Assembly: GCF_004379255.2 (NCBI RefSeq)
Contig: NC_056052.1
Location: 8,549,708-8,613,707, forward strand
Length of the DNA: 64,000 nt
Reading direction: 5' to 3'
DNA from: Salvia splendens
Lineage: Eukaryota > Streptophyta > Magnoliopsida > Lamiales > Lamiaceae
Within the stretch, counting starts at the first letter, position 1, and every line of letters starts with the position of its first letter. Shown one piece after another: positions 45,601 to 57,475 of the stretch. The notes beneath the pieces were generated by a model. That model did not search any database and was not told the origin of the DNA. It saw only the letters and a list, made by a program, of their open reading frames with translations. The position numbers were made by a program, and so were the translations under genes.

Positions 45601-48600
45601 TGAGAGTTATGCAACTGCCTTGGTTTGGCCAGTTTCCCTACAAAGATGAACAAAAGAGTTATATGAAAGGTAATAGTAAAATAAAAGGAACAACAAGATA
45701 GAAATCACCACCAAAGCATTTTAAAATGAACCAAGATAGGCCAGTTACCTTCACGGCCAATAGGAGAGTTAAGCCTTCGCAAATGTGACAAGGTAGAGGC
45801 ATAAGTCAAGCGATTTAACACCTGCGACATTTCAATCGAAACAAGTCATCCACCTTAGCACTGGATTTGGACCACAGAAAACTGAATGGATGATTAAAAA
45901 TGGCTTGAACAAATGACAAGTACACAATTCAACCTGAGATACACCAGCTCTTGTACCAGCTGCATTTGCTTGGCCCCAGTTACCAGTAGCAAGTGAGTAT
46001 TTCAAGCCACTAGTAATGGTTTTGGCTTTTATTGCAAATTGTAAATTCACATCCTTGCCATTGTCTACACACTGTCATTGTACAGAAACTTGTAAATATA
46101 TATGAAACTTAAATTGCATTTGCATGCTATCCAAGTAACAAGTAAATCTAAGGTAAATAAACCTTCTGGACGTAGGACCTCACATCCCTGGTCAACTTTC
46201 TGAATAGCTGCACCGCAGAGAGAAGATCAAACTTCACATCAACACCTCATTTCTAAGGTTAAAAGACTGCAATAAAATGTATATAAAAAAGAAACCATTC
46301 GGAAGAGGCCTCCCAACAAAGGACCAGCAAGATCTAGTCTTTTATTGCCATAGTGATCTCTATCATCCTCTGCTCTTCGGCCTAGTGCACATAAAAGAAG
46401 GCGATGGATGATATACCTGGAGAGAACAGGAATTGATACTGGTTCAGGAGCAGCAACCACAAACATGTAAACCGAAACTTACATAATAATTAACTCCTTA
46501 CCCAAAGTAATATGCTTTTTTTGTCTCACAATACTCCCCAACACCAACATGAGGAAGCATTTCTTTCTGAAGAATCTCTTTGGCATACCTGCATAACAAG
46601 GATGTACAGATTAGATGAAAATAAAACAATAAGATGAAGTATAACAATTTCAGCAACACAAACTTGATTCTTTTCTCTTTGGTGACACCAACAGTGGCCC
46701 CTCTTTTCCCAATGTAGTCAAGAGCAACCTGCATTTTGTAAAAAGGTTAGATTATTACAACCCTAACAAAGGAAAAATGAGGCTTATAGTAGGTAAAGCA
46801 TCGCTGTACAGCTATCGGATGCTGTAAACTAATAAAGTTCTGCAATGCTAGAAAGAATGACAAATGAAAGAAAATTGGATTGAGCTACAGATAGATATCA
46901 AAACTTTGCAGAAGAGTTCAAATTGAATGTAAGGTTACCCAAAACTGTCAGTACTTCACATTCCAATGCATTCATGCCCCCCCTACCCAAAAGGAGAGAA
47001 CCCTAAATCCCTTCAAGACTTCAACGAGAGGAGAAAATCTATTCTATACAATTAGTCAATTACAGATACGAAGCACCCACATAGACTAGATGCAGTGAAA
47101 AGAGCAGCTGATATAACAATGCATGACAAGTACCTGTTGGTTCTGGATAACAAATGCTTCTTCTAAGGAAGGCCTGAGCAGTTCCATCATTTGAGTATCT
47201 TGAAAATTGTAGCAGATATGCTCTAATATATCTTTGTCGGCAACAAATCCTAGTGCTCGAAACACAATAATTATAGGAATCTCAGTGCGTATGTATGGGA
47301 GGGTAGCACGTATATATTGGCCGACGAACCCTGCAAGGAGAAAAGTATTAGACTAATAAAATTGTGTTAATAATATGAAAACTAATGCTTCATTAAAATT
47401 GCTATTACCCCTTTGGCACTAGTTCGAGAAAGCATCCGGACGAACATGGTACTAGGTGGTCTGTTTTGTGTCTCCGCCATGGACCTAACTTCAGCCACAT
47501 AGGCATATTTGTTTGGTTGCCTCTTTTTAAATACATAGACGTGATTAGTGCTCATCTTCTCCTGAGCAATCAATACCTTTTCACTACCGTTGATGATGAA
47601 ATAACCACCTTGATCATATGGGCACTCCCCAAGTTCTGTCAAATCTTTCTCAGAATTCTGATATAATGTGCAATAACTTGACCTCAGCATTATAGGAACC
47701 TATAGACAAACAATCATGGTGTTACTAAGGCATTTTTACAAGATCATAAAGCACCCCACATCACCACAAAATGTACCTTCCCAATAAAGACTTTTGTGAA
47801 ATCCTGAGTCTCAGTAACTTCCTCCCCATCATGACCTTTCTTTATCACTTTCTTGGTCACATCAACATACAATGGGGCTGAATACGTCAAATTCCTAAGC
47901 CTTGCAGCCTGGGAAACAAAGTAGCTGTTTCTCCATCAGATTCCGTCATCATCGGTTTACTGAGGTAAATCTGACCGAAACTGATCTTGTATATAGTCTG
48001 CATTCGTAGACAAAACAATATACATTAGTTCCTAATTCTGGAAATCACAAAAGTCCCTCTAGTTGTAAGCAAAATGCAAAATAATGCTCGAAAGTTGAAA
48101 ATAAACAAATTCACCAAGTTTCTCCCAAATTACAAAGAAAGCTACTAAATTCCATCAATTTAATCTACAAACTGACAGTTTAAAGTAAGTCCACAGATCA
48201 TTGCTATCAATTCCCACAACTTATCTCTAAATTCTGTTCAAGGAACCCACTCCACTTGCCTAATTCCAGCAACAACCTAAGCCCACACAGAGAGACTAGT
48301 CCAGACATCAAACCAGATTCAGTATCTAAAGCTTATAGGAAGAATAGAATCAATCAGGAATTCAGAACTTACAACACCTACTCAAAACAACCAAAATCCA
48401 AAAAATAGTCTCATAGCTAAGGCCTCAATGTCCTTCTGTACTCTTTTCTTCTAAATCCAGGTCTAGAAATTTCAAAGTTAAAGGCACTCGAATCTCCATA
48501 GAGTTCTCGCAATCAAACAACCAATCCAAATCTGCTTTAAACCTGTTACTTCACCTCGCTTCAACTCACCAATAACCTTTCTCAAATCGCATTACCACAC

Positions 48601-48992
48601 AACCACCAATTAAAACTCAGCTAAACCCTAACCAAAGACCACTCACTCTCAGCCGCTAAAACCTAACAATTTCCTCACAAACGCAAATCAACACAACCGC
48701 GAAGTAAACGACCTCAGCGAAGTCCGGCTGGGTCCAGGATTGTGCTGCGACTCAGGACGGATCTCGATATCGGCCGACTCGTCGACAATCTCCTGCATCG
48801 TGTTCTGGATGAACTCATCGAATGAGTCGAGCTGCTGCCGCACCAGACCTTTCTCCTCAAAGTAAGCGCTGATCACCGCCCAGGCATCCTCCTGCGTGAT
48901 ATCCTCCTCGCCGTCGCCCTCGCCGTAGTCCTCGCCATTGTTGTAGCCATCCTCCCCGTTGTCGCCCTGCTCATCTCATCATCCATATACAT
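42694..48992 (-). CDS. NRPB2: RNA polymerase II second-largest subunit RPB2, five small frameshifts
   Basis: RPB2 forms one side of the Pol II active cleft in the nucleus. Nineteen exons with GT-AG borders cover the whole protein (about 1,200 codons): 48992-48713, 47997-47777, 47699-47409, 47330-47134, 46728-46664, 46589-46502, 46416-46296, 46207-46163, 46071-45934, 45821-45749, 45637-45561, 45467-45360, 45272-45156, 44898-44743, 44640-44536, 44453-44328, 44256-44179, 44091-42891, 42813-42694. Landmarks: [122 protein letters not shown] and the zinc site CERCG..CRGCKNK. Small indels break the frame near 48975 and 48733 (each 2 extra bases), 47908, 43664 and 43346 (each 1 missing). Splice sites are intact, so read errors in an essential gene, or a recently dead copy, both fit. 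Confidence 0.9.
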
Positions 48993-49860
48993 TTTTGCCG
49001 AGTGATTTTAACCGTTAATAATCTTCGAGTATTCGGATTTACGAAGTCCAATGTGAAGGGCAGGAAATGACACTTTGAGAGGTCGGTACCCGCTGCGGAC
49101 AGAGCCCCTCACCTCTCTATATAAGAAAAGCCCACGCAAGAGGGAAGGGGTCCCCATGCGCACTGAGAACATTTTAAGAATCAACTCTCTTCAGGCTGAA
49201 ATCGGACCTCATTTAACTTCAATCTTCCTGAGTTCTTCGAACACACAACACAACTTGATTCCGACTCACCGTTAGTTTAGACGTCATTTTGGTGTTGGTT
49301 TTTATCACTCTAAGCTTTTGGTTCTGTATTTCCGCTTCGAGAAGGAGGGATGAAACAATTTGTATTTTCTTTTGTCTATTTTTAGTTCACGCTTTTTGTT
49401 ATAAACTCTTGATGCTTTTAGATTCAGTAAATTTAGTATTATGGTTTCGATCTTTGTGAAAATGTTTGTTTACCATGCATGAATGCTCCGATCTACTTTT
49501 GATTTCAGTTTTATGATGCATATCTTAGCTCAAGTGTTCTGTTTCGTTTTGATTTGGTTAGATTCAAGTTTTAAACTTATGTTTTGTCCAGTTGCGAAGA
49601 AAATTATGGATGAAGTGTTTTAGGATGTTTAGATCTGACAAATGAGTTGTTATTTCTGCATGACTATGAGTTAGTTTCTTATTTGTGTAGTTTAGTTCTT
49701 AGAAGTATATCTAAATTTATAAGTTGTCATGATAGTTTCATTGTTCATAAATGTCAGATCTGATTATGCTCTGGTTTTCATGTTGATTCCGTGAAGAAGA
49801 TGAAGTTTTTAGAAAAGTATTATTTTATCCTACATTTTGCAAGAGACTGACTGGCGTCCA
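48993..49860 (+). repeat. Retroelement LTR/leader-like sequence upstream of RPB2
   Basis: Starts within about 15 bases of the RPB2 ATG. On the plus strand CTCTCTATATAAGAAAAGCC (49114-49133) is a strong TATA box, followed by a leader and long T-rich DNA with a TTTGATTTCAG acceptor-like site near 49508. The layout is that of a plant LTR or retroelement leader reading rightwards, away from RPB2. I did not find a second copy in the window, so borders are uncertain. Confidence 0.45.
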
Positions 49861-49879
49861 CTTATTTCTGTTTGTTCAT

Positions 49880-50242
49880 TTCATGAAAGTTTTAGTATGA
49901 GTGTACGACCCCATTGGCAGACCCACGACGAGGCGGCTTCGAGAAGGACTTGCCATGTTCATTCAAAAGGCCACGCGGGAGGGGCCTATGAAGATGGAAG
50001 AGCCGACGGTGAGGATCGTGCTGAAAAATGAAGGCCAACCGGGGAAGCAGGAGGAAGCCGTAAATCAAAATTTGCACATGCAACTGGATTCAATGAGTAT
50101 TCCGCCTATCGAGATGGCGTCCAAATTCTCTGAAAATGCCACCAATGTGTTCCTCCTCGAAAGAGCTTCGCGTGGGTATCTTCAATCGGAGTTTGGTGGA
50201 GAGAGTTATGGCCGATTTATCAAAGCCGTGCAGAAAAGGTGA
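49880..50242 (+). pseudogene. Ty3-type polyprotein C-terminal fragment
   Basis: The frame 49901-50242 begins with YDPIGRPTTRRLREGLAMFI, which resembles the GP.TRARAK...L..FI motif that many plant Ty3 gag or polyprotein termini carry, then an acidic, polar region ending in a stop. No catalytic domain remains. Confidence 0.4.
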
Positions 50243-51276
50243 TGAGCTCCAGAAGGAATACCCGACCAGGTGTTTTTCACCATGAAAATCACCCGACCGG
50301 GCGAAAGTGTTGCGAAGCAGTTCCGGATTCCAGAAGAAACACCCGGCGGGGTGTTTTGGACTTCACAATTCACCCGACCGGGTGAAACGACGCATCACTT
50401 AGATTTTGTGGGCTCCTATTAGAATTTTGGGCCTTTACTATAAATAGTAATTTTCCTCTTTTTGCAATTAGACTTGATTGAAATTAGAAGCTTGAGAGAT
50501 TTGTTTCCTCTTTGAGGGTTTCTTCCAAATTCCTAGTCCTAGGTTGCTTGAATCCATCAATTCTTAGTGAAGTATGAGTCAAGTAAAGGTATGCTTTGAG
50601 GTGCGTGGTCTCCCTGAAGATCTAGCCATGAATGTATGTTAGTAAGGAATAAGTGTCTTAGCTTTCTTCTTCAATGACATTTTCATTCCTTTCCCACATT
50701 ATCCATTGTTGATCTTACTTATTTTAGCTTAGAATCAATAGTTCTTATTGGATCTTTGTTTTGCCTTTGTTTGTTTGAAAAATTGAAAACCTAGTTCACA
50801 AAAAAAAATATTAGATCAAATATCTACAATTGGGTTTTTCTTGGGAAAATGGATCATAATCAATATGGATCCTTATCAATGAGTTGATCAGTTTAGTTAG
50901 TTTAGTCTCTCAAGTTATGTAGTTTAACTTAACCCACCCCTGGAAAGGGTGGCCGCAGCCATTCCCATTCGTGTCCACAACAAATGTAAAACACATCATC
51001 TATTGGGATCGATCATTACTTCCCTATACTAGCTAATAGTATTGTGGGTTAAGGTTTTGAAAACACTCTCGAGTCCTTCCGTTCACCTCACTCAAGTCAG
51101 ATTAAGTCAAGTTGACTAGTCTGAATCTCCATTGGACCCATTCACAGACATTTTGTAGGTACAAGACATACACCTGGCCAGCTGGATCAGTTTGACGATT
51201 TAACTTGAGCAATTCACAATGATAAAAAGAGGAGAACAACGACAGAAGACACTCAAGAGAAATCACAGTTTTCAAA
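50243..51276 (+). repeat. Ty3/Athila-type LTR or leader before the primer-binding site
   Basis: Contains palindromic motifs common in plant Ty3 LTRs: TTCACCCGACCGGGTGAA at 50363-50386 (broken) and CACCCGGCGGGGTGTTTT at 50340-50357. A TATAAATAG box is at about 50440. It ends directly before the primer-binding site at 51277. The 5' border is not clear; it differs from the LTR at 56694. Confidence 0.5.
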
Positions 51277-51294
51277 TGGCGCCGTTGCCGGGGA
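51277..51294 (+). other. Primer-binding site, tRNA-Asp type
   Basis: TGGCGCCGTTGCCGGGGA is complementary to the 3' end of plant tRNA-Asp, the primer used by Athila and related Ty3 elements. It marks the start of the internal region of the plus-strand element. Confidence 0.85.
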
Positions 51295-51575
51295 TGATGA
51301 CGTTTATCCTACATTTGTTGTAGACACTTTGGTGTAACTATTGTTAATATTTTCTGTTTCTTTCTTTTGATCGCAGTTTAGAGACAGCTCGAGGCAACAA
51401 CAGTAAAGAATCGATGTCCTTATCTATGTGGATCAAGCGTTTTCCCTGCTGATGTGGACCAAGGGAGCTACTGGAGCAAGTGAACACATAGATGGGCGAA
51501 GCGTCTCAGGTTTTGTTTAAGAAATTTAGTGTAAATCTTGTGAATAAACTTTTTGTTGTTTTTTGTTTTCCCTAG

Positions 51576-53310
51576 TTGGAGAGCACCGAGTTGAGGAAGC
51601 AAACTGAAGAGGGAGTGGAGCCACACATCGTCCAAGAAGAATCACCTCCCACTCCACCAATTAACTCGGATGCCAGCAACAAAGAAAGTGAGGACATCAC
51701 CCTTGTGAGTCCACTTGAATTAATGGGCACCCCAAATGCAAGAGGAGCTACCATGGTTTGTGATCAGACAGATGATACGGAAATATGGCCACTCTAAGCC
51801 CACATTGAGAACGAACCAACCCATGCTATCTCCAACACCTCTGGGCGAGAAGCTATATATGTGAAACCAGAAGTACTTGCCATCTTATTTACCTTTTGGG
51901 GAGATAGTACCGAAAGCCCAATAGAATTTCTACGTGAGTTCAACAAGATCTGCGGAGTACAGAAAAAACCGACTGGGTCAAGTGAGGAGGATTTTAACCT
52001 AAAAGCTATTCCCTTCTCGTTGAAGGGAGAAGCAGAGACTTGGCTTAGAGGATTGGAGCCCAACATCATCAAGACATGGTCAGATTTCAAGGGGGAGTTC
52101 CTAAACCAATTCTTTCCAGCGGCGAAAGCAAATGCACTCCGAAAGGAAATAAGAGAAACTACCCAAGGATATGATGAAAGCCTGAGCAAATATTGGCATG
52201 GATGCAGAGGTCTTCTGGGTGCATGCCCAAATCACAACATGTTGGAAGTGGAGGTCTACTCAAAGTTCTATGAGGGAATGGATGCAAAGGTAAGGACCTG
52301 GTGAACTCGTCAAGTGGGGGAAGTTTCTCCAAACTCAGGTTGAGTAATGCCAAGATTGTCATGGAGAAACTTATAAGTGCAAAAAGAGAGTACGATGATA
52401 CAACGATCACCACACCCCGAGGGAATGAGATGAATACTCCTACGATGGATGACAACAATCAGTTGAAGAGTCGGATCAACAAACTTGAGGAAGCGTTCAG
52501 TTCAGCGTTGAGTCAAGACATCTGCAAGTTCCTTTAGTCAAACTCCACTTCCAGACTGATCAAGTTAGTCATCGCTAGAATACATGAGAAATCTGGAGTT
52601 CAAATATGAGTTGGAATCCTGGGGGCAAGCAGAGGTGCGCCAACATGAATACCAACACTGCGGAGAATGGAGCTGGGCAGAAGGATACCCACCTTTCCCA
52701 TACCTGTCAGAGCCATATCCAGACCACCAACCTCACCCTGATTTTCAAGATTATGAAGCCAGTCAACCGAATTATCAAACAAATTGCCCTAGCCACTATC
52801 CACTCTCCCAAAATCAAATCTATCCACCATGGTCATACGATGCAGGGATCACTTTCCGACATGGTCAAATGAGGATTGGCCAACTCAGGACCCCCAGTTT
52901 TACTAAAACCAAGCTTGTCCTGATCAACATCAATATCAACCTCGGCCTCAACAAGGTTTTGAACCAACCATGGACGAGAACCATTATGCAGATTCTACAG
53001 AAGGAAGAATCGCGGGATTGATCGTATCCCAGCAGAGCAAGAGGCGCTGTTTGAAATCAAATGATGAACTGACACTGGAAATGCAACACACATATGATGA
53101 GCAGAGATCCAGCATGGACGAAATGATCAAGCAAGTCGCCCTACTGGAGAGGATACAAGAGGATAGAGCAAGGTCTGGGGTGAAAGATAAAAGGATAGAT
53201 GAAGGAGGTGTGAGTGAGCCCGAGGAAAAGAACTGTCAGATGCTGAGGAAAAGTCAGAGGCATCACTGGAGAGGCGAGAATAAGTGGGAGTTGTTGAGGT
53301 AGAATCAACA
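51576..53310 (+). pseudogene. Athila-like gag, broken
   Basis: 51850-52304 encodes the retrotransposon gag core: FTFWGDSTESPIEFLREFNK, KAIPFSLKGEAETWLRGLEP, WSDFKGEFLNQFFPAAKANA, LSKYWHGCRGLLGACPNH. After a stop at 52302 the frame changes: GGSFSKLRLSNAKIVMEKLI to 52537, then a proline- and tyrosine-rich region (52584-53021), and a 52970-53302 stretch with DEQRSSMDEMIKQVALLERI. No CCHC zinc knuckle is seen. Stops and frame changes separate the parts. Confidence 0.75.
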
Positions 53311-53469
53311 GAGGAGGAGCTCTCAGGTGAAAAAGAACCGATAGCCACGCCTCTTGGAAACGAAAATTGACAGAGAATTCCAGAGGAAACAAAGGATGAA
53401 CCTCAAGAGAAAGAATAAGGGGTCATCAAGCGTAGTGTGGAATCCAGCAATACACTATTCTACCTCTAG

Positions 53470-54260
53470 ACAAGAAAGGTGCATGTACTCGATAAGAAGG
53501 TGGAGAGATTCGTAGCTGCGGTGGAAGAAGAGAGTGCACCGGCAGAGAGACCACCTCCAGTGATCGACAAGCCTGATGGGTGTTGCGATGGAGAAAAACC
53601 TGAGAGGAAGGACGGGAGGCCAAAAAGAAGAGCTGCAAAATTTACCTACTGGGTGCAGCTACAACCATGGCCTGAACTGCTTAAGGTAGAGAAGCCTCCT
53701 GACCCTGGACTACGTCCTATGGAAAAGAGAAAAATTCAGGGGACTTACAAGAATCATAAGAAAAAGCGGGCAGCCACGTTGGTGAATGTATCATCAAAAA
53801 AATCGGTGGACAGAAAGAAGAAGAGCTAATTCAGGATCTCCAGTTGATGACCATTCCCATAAAGATTTGCCGACTTCTGAGCTGATCAAGTTGGGAAAGA
53901 ACTCAAAACCTCTTGATCCAGTTAATTGCAAAGGTGGCAACGAGAACCAAATGATGGATGACTATGAGGAGGAAATGAAGCTGCCAAACCAAAATCACAG
54001 AGATGCAGAGATGATCAACCGGGCAGAAAGTACTACTTCTAAGGTCTTGGTGGAAATTGAAGCAAGTCGAGTTCAGACAGACAAGAAGCAATTAGGGACT
54101 CAATTGATCCACCACATCCTAGGAATTGTTAAGTTTCGAGGGAGTATCCTACTCTATAACTTTTTCTTAAATTTCCACCTAAAAAGGAAAATGGTAAATA
54201 AATCAACAGTATGTGTAGTAAGAGAAATCCCACTATGCATACTCAACCTGATCAAGTAAA
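53470..54260 (+). pseudogene. Basic ORFs between gag and the third ORF, unrecognised
   Basis: Two overlapping frames (53479-53829 and 53786-54259) encode lysine- and arginine-rich protein (PERKDGRPKRRAAKF, KNHKKKRAATLVNVSSKK). In a complete Athila element the protease-RT-integrase polyprotein would lie here; no such domain is present, so pol has been deleted from this copy. I recognise no family for the ORFs. Confidence 0.4.
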
Positions 54261-54700
54261 TAAATAGTCATTGGACAGTCCTCGAAGATTCACTTACTCA
54301 GCTCAATTCACATACACGAGCAAATCACTTGATCAAGCGGAATTCGAGAACTGACCACAACTTGGAATAAATATTTTTATTTTAACTTTTTGTTCTATTT
54401 TAAGAAAATTTCCAAAACAAAATTAATTTCAGAAAAATAGCAAAAATATTTTTCGGAAAAAAAAAATTTGGATGTATCTGGAAGGGGTTCTAATTTCAAT
54501 GCAATATTTTCAAAATTTTAGAAGTCTTCGACCAGTAGTCCACAAATCCTTTCATTTTGTTGGTTATATCTTATTTTAAGCATGGATTTAGTTAAACAAG
54601 TGAAAAAGAAACTTATTGTGCACATTTGTCTTTTAACCGTGAGAAGTCTAAAAAGGAAAAATAAAAGGGAATATCATAAACTCTCGAAATTTGAAATATG
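54261..54700. other. Non-coding interior of the plus-strand Athila-like element
   Basis: AT-rich with no ORF of note. It leads into the promoter-like block before the third ORF. Confidence 0.4.
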
Positions 54701-54872
54701 GCGCAAGAAGGCGAATAGTCGCTAATGTCACGGAAGTCGTTTCACCTTCCTCTCTCTAAATATACCTCTCCCACCTTTTCATATCCTAGCCAAACTTGAC
54801 CGCCGATTCTCAAAACCCTCGAACCCTAATCCCGTTCTCTCAACTCTCTGCAAACTATCTTTTCTGCCAGAA
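54701..54872 (+). promoter_or_regulatory. Promoter and leader of the third ORF
   Basis: CTCTCTCTAAATATACCTCTCCC (54748-54770) is TATA-like, followed by a C- and T-rich leader of about 100 bases up to the ATG at 54873. This is the form expected if the third ORF of the element has its own transcript, as proposed for Athila env-like ORFs. Confidence 0.45.
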
Positions 54873-55738
54873 ATGGAAAATCCCTCTACATCCGGTCAGC
54901 CACAGAAACCTTCCACTGGACATCGAGTTCGGTTGATTCCAACAACTCCCAGGCTAGAGGGCACAACACTTCCCACCTCACAGCCTACGGCGCTCCCGAA
55001 TGTCGGTACATTTGAGCCACCAGAGATGTCCGCGGGCAATTTGTACTCAGAAATCATCAAGGAGGCGTGGCCAAGCTAAGGCATGATAGAATCAATGAGG
55101 GAGAGACACACTCTAGTGAGAGTTTAAGTGAAGCTGCAACCCTATCAGGCACCCAAACTACACGCCCTACATCGTCTTCCTCACTCAGATTCAACACAAA
55201 CAACGGAGACGAAGAAGAGGAAGGCCAGGGGAAGAAGAGAACCAGTCGAACTTTTGAATAAATCACGTCTGAAGTGATTCGAGAGATGCATGAAATTGAA
55301 GAGATGAAAAAAGGAAAATCAAAGGAAACGCAGGAATCGGGGGAGCCGCTACAAGCTCCTACAGGCGGGGTCAGAGAAGAAACCCAAGAGGATCCCGTCA
55401 GAGAGATTTACGATTTGACAGAGACGGATGATGAGGAAGCAGCTGCACCTGACAATTGGAGGAGTTGAATGGAGGAAACGGTGAACATATTAATAGCAGA
55501 GAATGCGGAGCAGAACGCACTGCTGAAAAGCCAAAGAGAGCAGATGACCAGGATGGTCGACCTTGTTGACAGAGTAATCTCCTGGATGGAGAGAGAATCC
55601 CAATCCTCCCACCAACCCTCACCGGCAGGTTCAGCATCAAGTCAAAATGAACCCCAGCAGAGCGTTCCAGATACTAACCCTGCTGAACCATCAAGGAAGA
55701 GGAAACCTACCACCACCACCAGGCAACCACCCACTTAG
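54873..55738 (+). pseudogene. Third (env-position) ORF of an Athila-like element, broken
   Basis: Three frames carry it: 54873-55079 (proline- and threonine-rich start), 55067-55261 and 55274-55468 (acidic: SLRFNTNNGDEEEEGQG, ETDDEEAA), and 55469-55738 with a helical ILIAENAEQNALLKSQREQM and RMVDLVDRVISWMERE, then a serine/proline-rich basic tail (RKRKPTTTTRQ). The last part resembles in layout the end of the minus-strand ORF at 59603-59899 (RMVALMERR). The central conserved domain of that ORF is missing here. No signal peptide or membrane span is seen, so an envelope role is not supported. Confidence 0.5.
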
Positions 55739-55887
55739 ACGCCTGCCAAGAGAACCAGACTGAGCAGACACTCTGGAGCTAGAAGGAAAACTAAACTAGC
55801 AGAACCAAATAAATTAATTTCTGGTTCAATTTCATTCTTGTCAGCTTGTCCATGCTTCTATCTGTTTATAAGTATGTTTTCTATGAC

Positions 55888-56214
55888 CTTCTCACACTTA
55901 GCCCACTGTATGGTCTAAGTGTGAGAAGTTAATGTGTGAGCATGTGGGCCTATTTCTTATGTTTATGCATTCTGTTAGTTTATTCTTGTTCTTCTCCCAC
56001 TTAGCCCAGTGCCTGGTCTAAGTGTGAGAAGTTTTTCTCTCTCCTGTTGTTTTGTGGTGTTTTTGTATGTTTCGCTTGGAATTTTCCCACTTAGCCCACT
56101 TCATGGTCTAAGTGTGAGAAGTTTCTCTGTTTATCTTTCTCTGATGTGTTTGTTTAAATATGTTGTATTCTAACTTCTCCCACTTAGCCCATTGTTTGGT
56201 ATAAGTGTGAGAAG
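55888..56214 (+). repeat. Four hairpins after the third ORF
   Basis: Four copies of CTTCTC(A/C)CACTTAG, CCCA, a short loop, TGGT, CTAAGTGTGAGAAG lie at 55888-55928, 55991-56031, 56091-56121 and 56173-56214. Each folds into a 14-bp stem with a conserved inner CCCA/TGG. The third has a weaker left arm. The same hairpin occurs three times at 59264-59496 in the inverted partner. Confidence 0.85.
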
Positions 56215-56693
56215 TTTGTTTTTCTGTTTTGACAATAACCACCCTGTTTTCCACTTCATCAAATTCACTTGAGGACAAGCTGTAATGAAGTGGGATGGGG
56301 GACAGTTGGTGTAGTTAGTGTCAACATGTATAAGTTTAAATTAGTTAGAAGTTATATGTTAGTTGTTTTTTATGTGAACTGGTTTAAGAAAATAAATGCA
56401 AGATTCCCTTAGTAAAAGTTATTGAAGAGAGGATACATGTTGATTTGTGAGATTCCTTCCTTAAATAAACCAAAATATGTTTGGAGGATGTGAGAAAGAT
56501 AGAAGTAGCTTTAATCTAATCCCTCTGTGAAGCCCTCTAAATGTGAGTTAGAAGCCAAAGTAGAACACTTTCTACTAAAATAAGAAATAGAGAGGCTGCC
56601 ATTGATGCTTAGGGAGAAATGACATAATCTAGTGAGGACTAAAGGCAATAGGAATAACCTTTTGAGCTAAATTCTTTCGAATCATGTGAACCT
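56215..56693 (+). other. 3' untranslated region of the plus-strand Athila-like element
   Basis: Includes TTGAGGACAAGCTGTAATGAAG and GGATGGGGGACAG (polypurine-like, about 56296). 56310-56690 is homologous, inverted, to about 59160-58740: both carry AGATTCCCTTAGT, GAAGAGAGGAT.CATGT, GTAGAACACTTTCTACT, AGAGAGGCTGCCA and TGATGCTTAGGGA blocks. Confidence 0.6.
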
Positions 56694-57475
56694 GCTGATA
56701 CGCTCGGATTTTGCACGGTTTTAAGGCCATTATTTGGACCGTTTTGAATGTCAAAGTTGCATTACATGTCTATTATTTGCATATTTGATCTATTTTGGTA
56801 TTTTAACATGTTTTGTGAGAAATGTGCATATTTGAGCCTAAAAAGGGAGTCAAAACGCAAAGTTGGAAATATGGAGATTCTGGGAGCGTCCAGCGACCGT
56901 TGCAAGATCGCCGGCAACCGCCGGCACTCAACGACCGCCAAGTCTGTAGCGGCCCGCTCAGGGAAAACTGTGCATGGAATGAAGACACGTCCAATGACCA
57001 CTGGACAAAGTGTGTCGACCGCTACAAATGGTCCAGAAAGTTACCGGATGATAGCGGGCGACCGCTGAAACAAGTGTAGCGACCGCCGCCAAAGAGTCAG
57101 AGGCCTCAGACCAACCCACAGCGACCGCTGGACAAGGTGCAACGGCCCGCTGGGAAATAGCGGCGAGCAAAATTTGCCCTACTTTCTCTCCAAGATTTAC
57201 CATATTTTGCAACCTTTTTCCTTATTTGAGGAGCTCGATTTTTACCCTATATAGTTGAGGCTCTATTTATAGTTGTCTCTATTTATAGTCCAGAAAGTTA
57301 CGGGATGATCCTCTCTCTTCGTGTTGTCTCTATTTATAGTTGAGGCTCGAACTTCTAGGGTAGTCTCTTTGCTGAATTGACGATTTTGCCTTCCTAGAAA
57401 GTCCTTCAAAAAGACACTTTTCTGCTCACAACTGTTTCCTCGATTGCCCCAGTCAGGTTGCAACTGGCTCACTTT
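56694..57475 (+). repeat. LTR of a Ty3 element (3' LTR of the plus-strand copy)
   Basis: Begins TGATACGCTCGGATTTTGCACGG, a start common to plant Ty3 LTRs. It contains six or more GCGACCGC-type repeats (56890-57140) and a CCCTATATAGTTGAGG TATA box at 57244. Short duplications (CTCTATTTATAGTTG, CCAGAAAGTTAC) occur at 57255-57350. The 3' border is taken where sequence of the minus-strand neighbour begins and is approximate. Confidence 0.55.

Noticed and set aside
47900..47920. TTTCCCAG before GCTGCAAGG read as a true intron acceptor in RPB2
   Set aside because: The 60 bases before it are coding by similarity (SDGETATLF) and the expected codon needs only one more A, so a 1-base loss is the simpler reading.
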